DNA of 7,950 nt, from contig DIYR01000066.1 of the NCBI GenBank assembly GCA_002429085.1, positions 1 to 7,950 on the forward strand, in the 5' to 3' direction. The stretch is from Flavobacteriales bacterium UBA6049 (GTDB lineage: Bacteria; Bacteroidota; Bacteroidia; Flavobacteriales_G; Salibacteraceae). Shown here piece by piece: positions 1 through 5,837 of this stretch. Position 1 is the first letter of the stretch; every line of letters begins with the position of its first letter. A program made the position numbers and the translations under genes. Under the pieces are notes generated by a model that was given only the letters and a program-made list of their open reading frames with translations, searched no databases and was not told the DNA's origin.

Positions 1-314
1 TGATTTGATAGAGAGTATACCTGATACCCGCCACTATCCGTCAAAATAGGACCATCCCAATTATTGAACTTATGCAAACCACCACCCTTTTCAAGGATGT
101 CTAAACCGGGTCTTAGGTATAAATGATAAGTATTACCTAGAATGATTTTGGCTTGAATATCTTCTTCAAGCTCTCGTTGATGGACACCTTTTACACTTCC
201 AACGGTGCCAACAGGCATAAAAATAGGTGTTGGTATATCACCATGGTCTGTTTTCAGAACACCAGCACGAGCGCTTGATTGGGCATCTGTTTGTTGTAAT
301 GTAAAATTCATCAT
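1..314 (-). CDS. tgt: Queuine tRNA-ribosyltransferase, N-terminal part (runs off the left edge)
   Basis: Tgt exchanges the guanine at anticodon wobble position 34 of GUN tRNAs (Asp, Asn, His, Tyr) for a queuosine precursor (preQ1 in bacteria). The 104 visible residues read as the start of this family: a beta strand with IFMPVGTVGSVKG (about 31-43), then ILGNTYHLYLRPG (58-70), GGLHKFNNWDGPILTDSGG (78-96) and YQVYSLS. D93 in TDSGG matches the Asp that acts as general base (D102 of the Zymomonas enzyme), and Y97 matches its base-stacking Tyr106. The catalytic nucleophile and zinc site lie beyond the window. Two adjacent ATG codons (314 and 311) can start the protein; family members usually begin close to M-x-F, so 311 is equally likely. 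The gene is divergent from the glycosyltransferase with a 72-base spacer. Product call is secure; only the N-terminal quarter or so is visible. Confidence 0.96.
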   Translation of the reverse strand, partial: MMNFTLQQTDAQSSARAGVLKTDHGDIPTPIFMPVGTVGSVKGVHQRELEEDIQAKIILGNTYHLYLRPGLDILEKGGGLHKFNNWDGPILTDSGGYQVYSLSN

Positions 315-331
315 CTTAAAAACAAGGCCGG

Positions 332-339
332 CAAAGATA
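332..339 (-). promoter_or_regulatory. Candidate -7 promoter element for tgt (TATCTTTG)
   Basis: On the minus strand the sequence reads TATCTTTG, a full match to the Bacteroidota sigma-A -7 consensus TAnnTTTG. It sits 17-20 bases before the two possible tgt start codons, which would give a short leader. No TTG is seen at the usual 19-21-base spacing upstream, so the -33 element is weak or absent. The call rests on the consensus match and position. Confidence 0.5.
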
Positions 340-371
340 ACATAATGCCTTTCTGCCGTTAGAGATTCGTC

Positions 372-379
372 TATTTTTG
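372..379 (+). promoter_or_regulatory. Candidate -7 promoter element before the glycosyltransferase (TATTTTTG)
   Basis: TATTTTTG matches TAnnTTTG in full and lies in the divergent spacer between tgt and the glycosyltransferase. Only seven bases separate it from the ATG at 387, so a transcript from it would be leaderless or nearly so. No clear -33 TTG is present. An AT-rich chance match is a real alternative. Confidence 0.35.
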
Positions 380-386
380 GCACCAC

Positions 387-1502
387 ATGGTTGAACTAGC
401 TTTGCAAATAGTGTGGATTGCGTTTTGCGCAGTAGTGGGTATTCAAGTAGTGTATTACTGTGCCGTTGTGGTAAGATTATTCTTTCACAAGTCTTCTGAG
501 TTAAGAGATATTGAATACCCTGTAAGCGTAGTTGTAGCTGCTAGAAATGAAGAGGATAACTTACAAAAGTTGCTTCCTGCATTGCTAGAGCAAAGGGGAG
601 TAGAATTTGAAGTTATTGTTGCCGATGACTGTTCGCTAGATGATACGTATTTGGTTTTACGTGATTTTGCAGACAAAGACTCAAGAATTCGATATACGCA
701 GATTCATGAATCTGCCAATTTTTCAGGAGGAAAGAAGTTTGCACTCACTATGGCCATTAAAGCAGCAAGGTATGAACACATTGTTTGCATAGATGCTGAC
801 TGTATTCCAAGTAGTAAAACGTGGTTACAAAGAATGGCTCAAGAGCTTCATAGACGACCAATTGTGATTGGATATGCACCTTTAAACAAAACAAGTGGCT
901 TATTGAATAAGCTGATTCGTTTTGATGTTTTTCAAATTGGAATGCAATATTTAGGTCTGGCTAAGACAGGTATCCCATACATGGGTGTTGGACGCAATAT
1001 GGCATATAGAAGTCAGATTTTCTTTGACCAGAAAGGTTTTTCTAGCCATTATGACATAAAGAGTGGCGATGATGACTTATTGGTTAATGCTGCGGCTACT
1101 AGTAAAAATACGGCTGTGGTGTTTCATCCTTATGCATTTGTTTATTCTGATGCTAAGTATACTTGGAGTCAGTGGATTATGCAGAAATCAAGACATTTAA
1201 CAACTGCACCTCGTTACCGTTTTTCACATCTTTTAACACTAGGAATTCTGTCATTCAGTCAATATGCTGTTTTTGGCTTGTTTGTTGTCTTACTCTTAGC
1301 GAACATGCGAGTACAGGAAACGCTCATTTTGATGGGCTTCCGGTATGTGGTTCAACAAGCGGTTCAAATTGGTAATTTGACAAAGACAAAAGAACTTGAC
1401 TTAATTCCGATATCGCTCTTTTTAGAACCATTTTATCTGATGTTTTATCCTGCACTCGTTGTTCGTAACACCATTATACGAACAAACGCGTGGAAAAGAT
1501 GA
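387..1502 (+). CDS. Membrane-anchored family 2 glycosyltransferase
   Basis: This is a GT-A fold, inverting family 2 glycosyltransferase. A membrane helix occupies residues about 5-33. The catalytic domain follows, with VSVVVAARNEE at 46-56, D80-D81 (nucleotide-sugar binding) in VIVADDCS, the D136-A-D138 metal motif, an acidic GDDD at 227-230 where the catalytic base is expected, and Q266-x-x-R269-H270 in place of the QxxRW motif of processive enzymes. Two or three hydrophobic stretches (about 282-306, 313-331 and 338-360) form a C-terminal membrane part. This architecture suggests an inner-membrane enzyme acting on the cytoplasmic face on a lipid-linked or polysaccharide substrate. Donor and acceptor cannot be read from the sequence. 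Its stop overlaps the start of the sigma-factor gene, so the two are probably co-translated. The start at 387 is the only ATG that keeps the first membrane helix. Confidence 0.9.
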   Translation: MVELALQIVWIAFCAVVGIQVVYYCAVVVRLFFHKSSELRDIEYPVSVVVAARNEEDNLQKLLPALLEQRGVEFEVIVADDCSLDDTYLVLRDFADKDSRIRYTQIHESANFSGGKKFALTMAIKAARYEHIVCIDADCIPSSKTWLQRMAQELHRRPIVIGYAPLNKTSGLLNKLIRFDVFQIGMQYLGLAKTGIPYMGVGRNMAYRSQIFFDQKGFSSHYDIKSGDDDLLVNAAATSKNTAVVFHPYAFVYSDAKYTWSQWIMQKSRHLTTAPRYRFSHLLTLGILSFSQYAVFGLFVVLLLANMRVQETLILMGFRYVVQQAVQIGNLTKTKELDLIPISLFLEPFYLMFYPALVVRNTIIRTNAWKR

Positions 1503-2089
1503 AAAAGAGTCCAAAAGAATCTAGAGATTACCAACTAATACAAGCTGCCTTACAAGACGATCAAAAAGCCTATCAAGAGTTGATGGATAGACACTATTTA
1601 GATGTTTACCTAGAAGTGTTTACCAGAACTCGAAATGAACAGGTTAGCAAAGATTTAGCTCAAGAGGTTATGACGAAGGCTTTTGCCCAGTTACATTCTT
1701 ACGAACCAATTTATGCGTTTGGTACTTGGTTAAAACGAGTTACGATTAATCATACAATTGATCATTTGCGTAAGAAGAAGTTGTATACTACTTCGATAGA
1801 TGAGTCTTACGATCAAGAATCTGGTGAATTGAGAATTCAAGTTGAATCTCCTGATTTAACTCCAGAAGAGAGCTATCAGAAGTCTGAAAGAGCAGCGATA
1901 GTGCGAGAGTACGTTGGGAAATTGAAAGATGTTTATCGTAATTTGATTGAGATGCGATATTTTGAAGAGATGACTTACGAAGAAATGGCTGATCAGTTAG
2001 GTATTCCTCTTGGTACGGTTAAAGCAAGATTGCACCGTGCAAAAGGCATGTTAAACCAGATGATGGTTAGTTCGCAAGGTCGATTTTAA
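1499..2089 (+). CDS. RNA polymerase sigma factor, ECF (sigma-70 family) type
   Basis: A 196-residue protein with the two domains of ECF sigma factors. Sigma region 2 (about 27-93) includes DLAQEVMTKAF, which binds core polymerase, and the -10-reading segment FGTWLKRVTINHTIDHLRKKK (74-94). After an acidic linker (about 100-130), sigma region 4 (about 135-188) has a helix-turn-helix, with MTYEEMADQLGIPLGTVKAR at 158-177, that would read the -35 region. I chose the ATG at 1499 because it overlaps the upstream stop as ATGA, the usual arrangement for translational coupling. An in-frame GTG at 1490 would add three residues (MEK). No anti-sigma factor gene follows: the next gene is rsmG, 44 bases downstream. 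Activity may therefore be controlled by expression or by a distant partner; this is inference. Its regulon is unknown. Confidence 0.92.
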   Translation: MKKSPKESRDYQLIQAALQDDQKAYQELMDRHYLDVYLEVFTRTRNEQVSKDLAQEVMTKAFAQLHSYEPIYAFGTWLKRVTINHTIDHLRKKKLYTTSIDESYDQESGELRIQVESPDLTPEESYQKSERAAIVREYVGKLKDVYRNLIEMRYFEEMTYEEMADQLGIPLGTVKARLHRAKGMLNQMMVSSQGRF

Positions 2090-2133
2090 GATAGAGTTTG
2101 CATTACGATAGTTGAGTTGCTTTTCTTTGCAGT

Positions 2134-2763
2134 ATGATCACATGGCACTGCATTGAAGAGCAATTCTCGTTTTTGACCCCACACCAATTAGAACAGTTTC
2201 AACAATTAGGCGATTTGTACGCTCATTGGAATAGTCAGATAAACGTGATTTCTCGTAAAGATATGGACTCATTTTACGAGAGGCACGTACTTCATTCTTT
2301 GGGTATAGCCAAGGTGATGCAGTTTCAACCACAAACACGTGTATTGGATGTAGGAACTGGAGGAGGGTTTCCTGGGGTTCCTTTGGCTATCATGTTCCCA
2401 GATACTCAATTTCACTTGGTAGATTCTATTGGAAAGAAAATTAAAGTAGTCGAAGCTGTTGCCAACGAATTAGGACTCACCAATGTTACTGCAACACATG
2501 GTAGAGCTGAGAAAGTACAAGGTAAGTATCACTTCGTAGTAAGTAGAGCGGTTACCCGTATTAAACCATTTTGGAATTGGATTTCGAAAAAGTTCGATCC
2601 GGAATCGTTTAATGAATTACCGAATGGAGTACTTTATTTAAAAGGTGGCGATTTAACCGAGGAAATGGAAGAGTTAGGAAAGCCATATTCTGACTTTCCA
2701 TTATCTGATTTTTATCCGGAAGAGTTTTTTGAAACGAAAAAAGTGATTCATCTATCAGCTTAA
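2134..2763 (+). CDS. rsmG: 16S rRNA (guanine-N7) methyltransferase RsmG (GidB)
   Basis: RsmG uses S-adenosylmethionine to methylate N7 of G527 (E. coli numbering) in the 530 loop of 16S rRNA; loss gives low-level streptomycin resistance in several bacteria. The 209-residue protein has the family's usual length. It shows the N-terminal motif NVISRKDMDSFYERHVLHSL (37-56), the glycine-rich SAM-binding motif I VLDVGTGGGFPG (70-81), an acidic residue after the second strand (LVDSIGKKIKVVE, 95-107), and the SRAV motif (137-140) near the substrate site. The C-terminal part is a basic and acidic mix ending KKVIHLSA. The ATG at 2134 gives the expected N-terminus, and no other nearby in-frame start fits. 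The gene follows the sigma factor by 44 bases on the same strand and may be read from the same transcript. Its TAA (2761-2763) overlaps the stop of the convergent ABC transporter gene. Confidence 0.96.
   Translation: MITWHCIEEQFSFLTPHQLEQFQQLGDLYAHWNSQINVISRKDMDSFYERHVLHSLGIAKVMQFQPQTRVLDVGTGGGFPGVPLAIMFPDTQFHLVDSIGKKIKVVEAVANELGLTNVTATHGRAEKVQGKYHFVVSRAVTRIKPFWNWISKKFDPESFNELPNGVLYLKGGDLTEEMEELGKPYSDFPLSDFYPEEFFETKKVIHLSA
2760..2763. other. Shared TTAA: overlapping stop codons of rsmG and the ABC transporter gene
   Basis: The palindrome TTAA supplies TAA to rsmG on the plus strand (2761-2763) and TAA to the ABC gene on the minus strand (2760-2762). The two genes therefore end tail to tail with a four-base overlap and no spacer. 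No hairpin with a T-run is visible within about 40 bases on either side, so each transcript probably enters the other gene before ending. Confidence 0.95.
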
Positions 2764-4595
2764 ACAGCGTGCTCTAATTGCAATTTGCTAAGCTTCTGGT
2801 AGATTCCGTTTTCTTTTTCTATTAACTCTTTGTGAGTGCCGCTTTCCACAAGCTTTCCGTGATCTAATACTATGATGTTATCAGCATTTCTAATCGTTGA
2901 TAAACGATGAGCAATTACAATAGATGTTCTGCCTTTCATTAGTCTATCGAGTGCATCTTGTACCAATCGCTCAGATTCTGAATCTAAAGAAGACGTAGCT
3001 TCATCTAGTATTAGTAGTTGTGGGTTCTTTAGCATTGCTCTTGCAATAGCAACACGCTGTCTTTGTCCTCCAGATAATTGAACTCCACGTTCACCAACAA
3101 GTGTGTCTAACCCCTCAGGAAATTTAGAAATAAAATCCCATGCGTTTGCTTGTTTTGCGGCTTCAATAATTTCTTCTTTCGTAGCGTTTGTTTTTCCGTA
3201 TGCGATGTTTTCTTGAATAGATCCTCCGAACAATAACACCTCTTGAGGAACTAGTGCCATGGCATTTCTGATGGTTGTAATGTCATATGCATTAAGGTCT
3301 TTTCCACCAATAGCAATGTTTCCTGAAGACGTATCGTAGAAACGCATCAATAAGCTTATTAACGTAGATTTTCCTGCACCAGAAGCACCTACAATTGCTA
3401 CGGTTTGACCTTGATCCGCTTTGAAAGAGACACCATCAAGTACTTGAATATCTTGTCTGTTAGGATAGTTGAAACTAACATCTTTAAACTCTACTTCAGC
3501 TCTGAATGATTGTTCTAACTCTTTTGAACTGTCTAATTCAATTGGCTCAATGGCTTCATCAATAATTCCGAATAAGTCTTCGGTAGAACCAATTGCCTTT
3601 TGAATTCTAGAATATAAATCAGCAGAACCACCAATAGAAGCACCAACAAATACGGTGTAGATAATGAATGAAATCAGTTCACCATTACTAATGTCCCCAG
3701 TTTCTAATAATCTAGCAGCTTGCCAAATAACCAAAACAATTGCACCAAACATGGCAGCAATGATGAAAGAAGACAATGCTCCTCTGGCAACTGCACTCTT
3801 CATGGCCAAAGAGCGAACTTCTTCCGTTTTCGCATTGTAACGAAGTGCTTCAAAGAATTCATTAGCATAGGCTTTTACACTAGTAATGGAAGTGAAAGTT
3901 TCTTCGGCAATCACATTAGTCTCTGAGACTAATTCTTGGGTTTTCTTTGAGTATCCTTTTACCCATCTACCCATTAAAATGGCAATGAAAATTACCACTG
4001 GTAAACTTGCCAACATAGTTAATGTTAAATGGATCGAATAGTAAGTCAAGGCAATAATGCTGACAATAATGATAATTGCTTGTCTAATAAACTCGGCTAA
4101 AACGACTGTAAAGAGTTCTTGAATTTGGGTAATGTCTGTACTGATTCTACTATTTAATTCACCAACTCGTCTTTTATCAAAGAATGTCATGGGTAAGCGA
4201 ATCATGTGCCCGTAAACGTCTTGGCGCAACTGCATCATGATGCGTTCTGTGACATCATTTGAAAGGTATACACGCAAGAAACTTAAGATTGCTTGAGCTA
4301 AGAAAACTCCAAACAATACCATCGCAATGGTGTCAATATCTTGAAAATTCCCAATAGACTTCTCTGACGGATCTCCAGTGCCAGCATCTACCAATTGTCC
4401 AGTTAATGCTGGGAAGAGCATTGATAGTAAACTACCAACAATTAGTACGATGATACTTAAACTAAACTTTGTTGTATGAGGTGAGAGGTAAGCCAATAAG
4501 CGCTTAGCCTGTTGCCAAGATTGCTTTGTGAGCTTAACTTTATCCTTATCTTTTTTTCTAGATCCAAACACGATTGGTGTATTTTTGCGCGGCAA
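2760..4595 (-). CDS. ABC exporter half-transporter, MsbA/BmrA type (fused membrane and ATPase domains)
   Basis: A 611-residue half-transporter expected to work as a homodimer in the inner membrane, exporting lipids or hydrophobic compounds. The basic N-terminus (1-30) is followed by a type-1 exporter membrane domain with six helices, roughly 42-64, 88-112, 165-184, 190-208, 272-293 and 305-322. The ATPase domain starts near 365: A-loop Y377, Walker A GASGAGKST (403-411), Q-loop Q451, signature LSGGQ (507-511), Walker B LLILDEATSSLD (527-538) with E532, and H-loop H563. All catalytic residues are present. The substrate cannot be assigned; MsbA-like lipid export and drug efflux are both possible. 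There is no ATG before the first membrane helix. The protein must start at the TTG (4595) or at the GTG eight codons later (4571). A TAnnTTTG element overlaps the TTG, which favours GTG if that promoter is real. The gene is convergent with rsmG and divergent from rpmH. Confidence 0.94.
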   Translation of the reverse strand: MPRKNTPIVFGSRKKDKDKVKLTKQSWQQAKRLLAYLSPHTTKFSLSIIVLIVGSLLSMLFPALTGQLVDAGTGDPSEKSIGNFQDIDTIAMVLFGVFLAQAILSFLRVYLSNDVTERIMMQLRQDVYGHMIRLPMTFFDKRRVGELNSRISTDITQIQELFTVVLAEFIRQAIIIIVSIIALTYYSIHLTLTMLASLPVVIFIAILMGRWVKGYSKKTQELVSETNVIAEETFTSITSVKAYANEFFEALRYNAKTEEVRSLAMKSAVARGALSSFIIAAMFGAIVLVIWQAARLLETGDISNGELISFIIYTVFVGASIGGSADLYSRIQKAIGSTEDLFGIIDEAIEPIELDSSKELEQSFRAEVEFKDVSFNYPNRQDIQVLDGVSFKADQGQTVAIVGASGAGKSTLISLLMRFYDTSSGNIAIGGKDLNAYDITTIRNAMALVPQEVLLFGGSIQENIAYGKTNATKEEIIEAAKQANAWDFISKFPEGLDTLVGERGVQLSGGQRQRVAIARAMLKNPQLLILDEATSSLDSESERLVQDALDRLMKGRTSIVIAHRLSTIRNADNIIVLDHGKLVESGTHKELIEKENGIYQKLSKLQLEHAV

Positions 4596-4600
4596 ATGTA
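4593..4600 (-). promoter_or_regulatory. Candidate -7 promoter element for the ABC transporter gene (TACATTTG)
   Basis: On the minus strand TACATTTG is a full match to TAnnTTTG. Its last three bases are the TTG that is the outermost possible start codon. Initiation a few bases downstream would put the TTG outside the mRNA and leave a leader of about 18 bases before the GTG at 4571. No TTG lies 19-21 bases upstream, so the -33 element is not convincing. Confidence 0.45.
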
Positions 4601-4609
4601 ACGGTTACA
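4597..4609. repeat. Interrupted palindrome TGTAAC-G-GTTACA
   Basis: Six-base arms in perfect inverted symmetry around a single G. The site overlaps the upstream half of the candidate -7 element of the ABC transporter gene. Such short odd-length palindromes can be operators for dimeric regulators, but a 12-base match can arise by chance, and no regulator gene lies nearby. Confidence 0.4.
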
Positions 4610-4662
4610 ACGTGTGAATGGTGTCGAAGTTCTAATTGCTTTATGAAATTCCTTATTTAGAC

Positions 4663-4692
4663 TTGTATCTACTAGAAATTCAATTACCTTTG
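4663..4692 (+). promoter_or_regulatory. Promoter of rpmH (TTG, 19-base spacer, TACCTTTG)
   Basis: TTG at 4663-4665 and TACCTTTG at 4685-4692 are separated by 19 bases. This matches both elements and the spacing of the Bacteroidota housekeeping promoter, and it is the best promoter in the window. Transcription would start near 4696-4699 and give a leader of about 30 bases before the ATG at 4727. A short inverted repeat (CCTTT/AAAGG, 4697-4710) lies at the start of that leader. Confidence 0.75.
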
Positions 4693-4726
4693 CACTCCTT
4701 TTGAAAAAGGCCAAGACAATAGCGTT

Positions 4727-4885
4727 ATGAAAAGAACATTTCAACCTTCCAATAGAAAGCGTAAGAATAAGCACGGATTTCGTGATCGTATGTCGTCTAA
4801 AAATGGACGTAAAGTTTTAGCGAGCCGCAGAGCTAAAGGACGCAAGAAATTAACCGTTTCTGACGAGGCTCGTCACAAGCGTTAA
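4727..4885 (+). CDS. rpmH: 50S ribosomal protein L34
   Basis: A 52-residue, very basic protein that binds 23S rRNA in the large ribosomal subunit. It opens with MKRTFQPSNRKRKNKHGFR (1-19), the L34 signature, continues with RMSSKNGRKVLASRRAKGRKK (21-41), and ends with a Bacteroidota-type tail, LTVSDEARHKR. It is a few residues longer than the 44-46 residues common in other phyla because of that tail. The ATG at 4727 is unambiguous. In many bacteria rpmH sits beside rnpA and dnaA; here its neighbours are an ABC exporter and a hydrolase, so it is a single-gene transcription unit with its own promoter and terminator. Confidence 0.97.
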   Translation: MKRTFQPSNRKRKNKHGFRDRMSSKNGRKVLASRRAKGRKKLTVSDEARHKR

Positions 4886-4889
4886 GCAT

Positions 4890-4905
4890 AATACTTTCTA
4901 GTATT
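4890..4905. repeat. Small inverted repeat AATACT-TTCT-AGTATT
   Basis: A six-base-pair, AT-rich stem with a TTCT loop lies just after the rpmH stop. It is too weak to terminate alone. It could protect the 3' end of the rpmH transcript or be chance. Confidence 0.3.
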
Positions 4906-4914
4906 TATTGTTGG

Positions 4915-4941
4915 AAGGGTGTTGGTATCAGCACCCTTTTG
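4915..4941 (+). terminator. Rho-independent terminator of rpmH
   Basis: The arms AAGGGTGTTG (4915-4924) and CAGCACCCTT (4929-4938) pair over ten positions with one G-U wobble and a GTAT loop, followed by TTTTGTTGTTTG. This is a good intrinsic terminator for rpmH, 30 bases after its stop. The right arm is also the last coding sequence and stop region of the convergent hydrolase gene. In the minus direction the sequence after the stem lacks a T-run, so termination of the hydrolase transcript here should be weaker. Confidence 0.85.
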
Positions 4942-5770
4942 TTGTTTGTAGTTGTTTCATCTGTTTGATGGTGGCTTCTCTAAAGAGCCAATGGCCACAT
5001 TTAATGATGAATACATTCTCTTCTTGTAAAATAGATTTTCCGAATCGTATGCCAGGTTCTGATGGAATGATGGCATCGTATTTTCCATAGAACTGAAATA
5101 CTCGAATTCCTCGATCCACGATAAGTTGTTTTAGAATTTTTAAATCAGGATTTAGAAATCTAAGAGCTAACCACACATCTTTTACTTGCAATCGCTTTTC
5201 AGAACTATCCATATTTTCCAATGCAAATCGCTCGATCTTGGTATCTATAATTCTCGACCTCTTAGCAAGATCTACTGTTTTGAAAAACCAAGAGGGATTA
5301 TCTAGAAATCTAGCATAGGTTCTTCGTCCAATTCTCGTATTTGTGGCTATTTGATACCATGGATTAATTCTAACTCCGTCTGGAGCGAATAACCAAATAG
5401 AATTTACTATTTCAGGAAATAATTCGGTGAACGTAAGCGCTATTTTTCCTCCCAAACTATATCCAGCTACGCTTACCGTATCTAATTTGAAGTGGTTCAA
5501 CAGAAAGTTTATGTGAATTTGAAACTCCGCTTTGGAAATGGCATTTATACTTTGCCTTTCATCTGGAAATTTACTGCCATGGTGGAAGTATAGGTTTAGA
5601 GCGTATATCGTATAATCATTTCCCCAGCCATCATGAATTTGTTTCCAGTCGTTTCCATTTCTACCAAATCCATGAAAAGCAAGAATAGTCTTACTTCCAT
5701 TACCAATCTGAATTACTTCCAATTGAAAGTTATCTGGTGTTAATAACTGGTGAATGACGCTTTCTTTCAT
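4928..5770 (-). CDS. Alpha/beta-fold hydrolase
   Basis: A 280-residue soluble alpha/beta hydrolase with no signal peptide, so probably cytoplasmic. The order of motifs is standard: HGFG (33-36) for the oxyanion hole, the nucleophile elbow G-Y-S105-L-G (103-107), the acid D232 in YGKYDAIIP, and the base H260 in KCGHWLF. The segment about 130-210, rich in aromatic and basic residues, is a helical cap that would shape the substrate pocket. The triad is intact, so an esterase, thioesterase, lactonase or similar activity is likely, but the substrate cannot be named. The ATG at 5770 gives the expected length. The TGA lies in the rpmH terminator loop and stem (4928-4930). The gene is divergent from carB with a 67-base spacer, and nothing links it to pyrimidine or arginine synthesis beyond proximity. 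Confidence 0.92.
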   Translation of the reverse strand: MKESVIHQLLTPDNFQLEVIQIGNGSKTILAFHGFGRNGNDWKQIHDGWGNDYTIYALNLYFHHGSKFPDERQSINAISKAEFQIHINFLLNHFKLDTVSVAGYSLGGKIALTFTELFPEIVNSIWLFAPDGVRINPWYQIATNTRIGRRTYARFLDNPSWFFKTVDLAKRSRIIDTKIERFALENMDSSEKRLQVKDVWLALRFLNPDLKILKQLIVDRGIRVFQFYGKYDAIIPSEPGIRFGKSILQEENVFIIKCGHWLFREATIKQMKQLQTTKGC

Positions 5771-5795
5771 ACTAGAAGTGATGTGTTCAAAATGT

Positions 5796-5803
5796 TACTT
5801 TTG
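5796..5803 (+). promoter_or_regulatory. Candidate -7 promoter element for carB (TACTTTTG)
   Basis: TACTTTTG matches TAnnTTTG in full and would give a leader of about 30 bases before the carB ATG. No TTG is seen at the expected -33 position. A small hairpin (CGCAT 5806-5810, ATGCG 5818-5822, seven-base loop) would lie at the very start of the leader. Confidence 0.5.
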
Positions 5804-5837
5804 CTCGCATATTTTTCATGCGGAAAAACTTCTCCAA

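Noticed and set aside
485..676. Minus-strand reading frame of 63 codons inside the glycosyltransferase gene.
   Set aside because: It lies wholly within a well-supported gene, has low-complexity Ser/Thr-rich composition and no recognisable motif.
2097..2129. Possible rsmG promoter: TTTG (2097-2100), 21 bases, TTTCTTTG (2122-2129).
   Set aside because: The -7 element has T in place of the conserved A and ends only four bases before the ATG, which would make the mRNA leaderless. Read-through from the sigma gene is at least as likely.
2757..2794. Inverted repeat AGCTTA ... TAAGCT at the rsmG/ABC junction as a bidirectional terminator.
   Set aside because: The arms are only six bases, separated by 26 bases, AT-rich, and followed by no T-run on either strand.
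3720..3926. Plus-strand reading frame of 68 codons antisense to the ABC transporter.
   Set aside because: It lies inside the membrane-domain coding region and has no promoter or family resemblance.
4457..4774. Minus-strand reading frame of 105 codons across the ABC gene start and rpmH.
   Set aside because: It overlaps the antisense of rpmH and the N-terminus of the ABC gene in another frame, and its product resembles no family I know. It is a shadow frame.
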